Source: Nitrogeniibacter sp050293885
GTDB lineage: Bacteria > Pseudomonadota > Gammaproteobacteria > Burkholderiales > Rhodocyclaceae
Direction: 5' to 3'
Assembly: GCA_050293885.1 (NCBI GenBank)
Contig: JBNKNO010000004.1
Location: 57,848 to 121,847 of the forward strand
Length of the DNA: 64,000 nt
Of this stretch, positions 62,118-64,000 are shown in pieces. The number at the start of each line of letters is the position of its first letter. Position 1 is the first letter of the stretch. The position numbers and the translations under genes were made by a program. Under the pieces are notes generated by a model, which saw only the letters and a program-made list of their open reading frames with translations, was not told the origin of the DNA and did not search any database.

Positions 62118-64000
62118 ATGGTCCACATTCCGGCCGATCCGAACCGCTCAGCTCGCGCGCCAAGCCTCACCCCAAGCGCTTGGCCCCTGAGGCTCTGCCT
62201 GTGGCTGGCGATGCTTTTCTGGTGCGCGCTGGCCAACGCCCAGATCTCGACGGTGGCGGACCACACCACGACCGGTTTTCCACTACAGGGTGCGCATGCC
62301 GACGCACGCTGCGAAAGCTGCCACGTCAAAGGGGTGTTCAAGGGCACGCCGCGCACTTGCGAGGGCTGCCACAGCAATGGCAGCGCCATTACCAGCACGG
62401 CCAAACCGGCGTCGCATGTCCCCACGAACGAAGCCTGCAGCACCTGCCACTCGTCAAAAGCATGGAGCGGTGCGCGCTTCGTCCATACCGGCATCACCAA
62501 CAACTGTGCCAGCTGCCACAACGGCAGCATGGCGCCGGGCAAGCACGCCGGCCATATCCAGACCAGTGCACCGTGCGAGAGCTGTCACCAGTCGACGGCC
62601 TCGTTCCGTGCCGCGCGTTTTGATCACACCGGCATCACCAACAACTGCGCCAGCTGCCACAACGGCAGCCGGGCGATCGGCAAGAGCGCCAGCCACATCC
62701 CCACCTCGGCAGCGTGCGAGAGCTGTCACCAATCGACCGCCAGCTTCGCCGGCGCCCGTTTCGACCACGGCAACGTGTCCGCCGGCAGCTGTAGCAGTTG
62801 TCACAACGGCCGCACCGCCGCCGGCAAGACGGCCAGTCACATCCCGACCAGTCAGTCCTGCGACAGCTGTCACCGCATCGGCGGATGGACGCCTGCCACC
62901 TTCAGCCACAGCGGCGTGGCGGCGGGCACCTGCGCCACCTGCCACAACGGCCGCAACGCCATCGGCAAGACGGCCAGCCACATTCCGACCAGCCAGTCGT
63001 GCGACAGCTGTCACCGCACCAGCGGCTGGACACCGGCCACCTTCAGCCACAGTGGCGTAGCCGCCGGCACCTGCACCACCTGCCACAACGGCAATACCGC
63101 CGCCGGCAAGTCCGCCGGCCATATCCCCACCAGCCAGTCTTGCGATACGTGCCATGGCACCAGTGGCTGGACGCCGGCCAACTTCAGCCACAGCAGCGTG
63201 GCGGCCGGCACCTGTACCAGCTGCCACAACGGCAGCACGGCAACGGGCAAGTCTTCCGGGCACCTGCCGACCAGCCAGTCCTGCGACAGCTGTCACCGCA
63301 CCAACGCGTGGACGCCCGCCACCTTCTCACACAGCGGAATCGCTGCCGGCACCTGCACCACCTGTCACAACGGCAATACCGCCACCGGAAAATCCGCCGG
63401 TCACATCCCGACAAGCCAGTCTTGCGATACGTGCCATGGCACCAGCGGTTGGACACCGGCCAATTTCAACCACAGCGGCATTGGCGCCGGCACCTGCGCC
63501 ACCTGCCACAACGGCAGTACGGCCACCGGCAAGTCCTCAGGGCACCTGCCGACCAGCCAGTCCTGCGACAGTTGCCATCGCACCAACGCATGGACCCCGG
63601 CGACGTTCAGCCACAGCGGTGTGGCCGCCGGCACCTGTGCGACCTGCCACAATGGCAGTACGGCCACCGGCAAGTCATCCAGCCACATTCCGACCAGCCA
63701 GTCTTGCGACAGTTGCCACCGGACGAGCGGCTGGACCCCAGCGACCTTCAGCCATACCGGCGTCGCACCGGGCACCTGCGCCACCTGCCACAACGGCAGC
63801 AGTGCCGCCGGCAAACCCTCGAGCCATCTGCCGACCAGCCAGTCCTGCGACAGCTGCCACCGCACCAACGCCTGGACCCCGGCGACGTTCAGCCACACCG
63901 GCGTCGCCGCCGGCACCTGCGCCACCTGCCACAATGGCAGTACGGCCACCGGCAAGTCATCCAGCCACATTCCGACCAGCCAGTCTTGCGACAGTTGCCA
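62118..64000 (+). CDS. Large multihaem c-type cytochrome, 3' end outside the window
   Basis: At least 627 codons, open to base 64000. ATG 62118 gives MVHIPADPNRSARAPSLTPS and then a hydrophobic leader (RLCLWLAMLFWCALANAQ). 24 complete CxxCH sites plus a 25th cut by the window end. After an irregular start (haems 1-8) it settles into near-identical units of 47 residues with two haems each (CDSCH/CDTCH ... CATCH/CTTCH), with GWTPATFSHSG and GKSSSHIPTSQ. No Lys-rich content as in the 24-haem protein, so it is a different type. Probably periplasmic or surface located. Confidence 0.88.
   Translation, partial: MVHIPADPNRSARAPSLTPSAWPLRLCLWLAMLFWCALANAQISTVADHTTTGFPLQGAHADARCESCHVKGVFKGTPRTCEGCHSNGSAITSTAKPASHVPTNEACSTCHSSKAWSGARFVHTGITNNCASCHNGSMAPGKHAGHIQTSAPCESCHQSTASFRAARFDHTGITNNCASCHNGSRAIGKSASHIPTSAACESCHQSTASFAGARFDHGNVSAGSCSSCHNGRTAAGKTASHIPTSQSCDSCHRIGGWTPATFSHSGVAAGTCATCHNGRNAIGKTASHIPTSQSCDSCHRTSGWTPATFSHSGVAAGTCTTCHNGNTAAGKSAGHIPTSQSCDTCHGTSGWTPANFSHSSVAAGTCTSCHNGSTATGKSSGHLPTSQSCDSCHRTNAWTPATFSHSGIAAGTCTTCHNGNTATGKSAGHIPTSQSCDTCHGTSGWTPANFNHSGIGAGTCATCHNGSTATGKSSGHLPTSQSCDSCHRTNAWTPATFSHSGVAAGTCATCHNGSTATGKSSSHIPTSQSCDSCHRTSGWTPATFSHTGVAPGTCATCHNGSSAAGKPSSHLPTSQSCDSCHRTNAWTPATFSHTGVAAGTCATCHNGSTATGKSSSHIPTSQSCDSC
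62850..64000 (+). repeat. Tandem 141-bp repeats inside the cytochrome gene
   Basis: About eight successive 141-bp units run to the window end (e.g. ACCAGCCAGTC near 62988, 63129, 63270 and onward). Each encodes 47 residues and two haem sites. Confidence 0.85.

Noticed and set aside
61943..62623. 227-codon plus frame before the large cytochrome
   Set aside because: Starts at a GTG, overlaps the promoter and the cytochrome leader, and lacks haem sites; the CxxCH frame from 62118 is the real gene.
62850..64000. Regular repeats that could be taken for a CRISPR array
   Set aside because: The period is 141 bp, the whole unit is conserved and it is in frame encoding CxxCH haem sites.

Overview
The window is high-GC bacterial chromosome that I would place in the Betaproteobacteria, most likely Rhodocyclales/Zoogloeaceae (Azoarcus, Thauera or Denitromonas-like). 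The placement rests on FlhDC-controlled motility, a urtABCDE plus ureDABCEFG urea locus, large periplasmic multihaem cytochromes and typical betaproteobacterial intergenic repeats. It is inference from gene content; there is no rRNA in the window.

Layout. (1) 1-8.5 kb, minus strand: a motility and chemotaxis block, flhDC, motAB, a methyl-accepting protein, cheY, cheA, cheW and the start of a PAS-type aerotaxis receptor. Two c-di-GMP/response-regulator proteins follow (8.5-12.4 kb). (2) 12.5-27.4 kb: housekeeping genes, including NUDIX and HNH proteins, a cation/proton antiporter, rluE, a fatty acid desaturase, a PLD nuclease, rsmB, purN, a DedA protein, an OmpA-like protein, mutL, a TraB/GumN protein and miaA. 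(3) 27.4-33.7 kb: two joined fragments of IS110-family transposases, then twelve small minus-strand gene cassettes separated by attC sites. This is an integron cassette cluster with no recognisable integrase (CALIN type). (4) 34.3-40.3 kb: the urea ABC transporter urtABCDE, interrupted by two repeat insertions and carrying a terminator between urtA and urtB. (5) 40.5-48.9 kb: assorted genes, including a membrane protein of unknown family, GNAT, S4, TPM-domain and YiiX-like proteins and an AarF/UbiB kinase with a translationally coupled partner. (6) 49.2-54.5 kb: the urease operon ureDABCEFG with a small HupE/UreJ-like tail gene. Upstream I can read two NtrC-like sites and a -24/-12 promoter, which suggests nitrogen control. 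(7) 54.6-64 kb: a candidate electron-transfer locus. It has an outer-membrane-like barrel protein, a repeat-rich exported DUF5666 protein, a DUF6502-like protein, a ferredoxin/FAD oxidoreductase, a b-type membrane cytochrome, a 24-haem cytochrome and a second cytochrome with at least 24 haem sites that runs off the window.

How the genes work together. Urt proteins import urea at low concentration, and urease with its Ni chaperones releases ammonia from it. The flagellar regulator, stator and chemotaxis genes form one regulon-like block. The cytochrome locus has the parts expected for moving electrons from NAD(P)H or quinol across the inner membrane to a large periplasmic or surface haem wire. 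Its two transcription units share an unusual palindrome (GGAAATTTTTCC-like) near predicted promoters, and in one case the palindrome sits exactly in the 17-bp spacer. I consider this locus the best candidate for an undescribed system, followed by the integron cassette cluster with its IS110 boundary.
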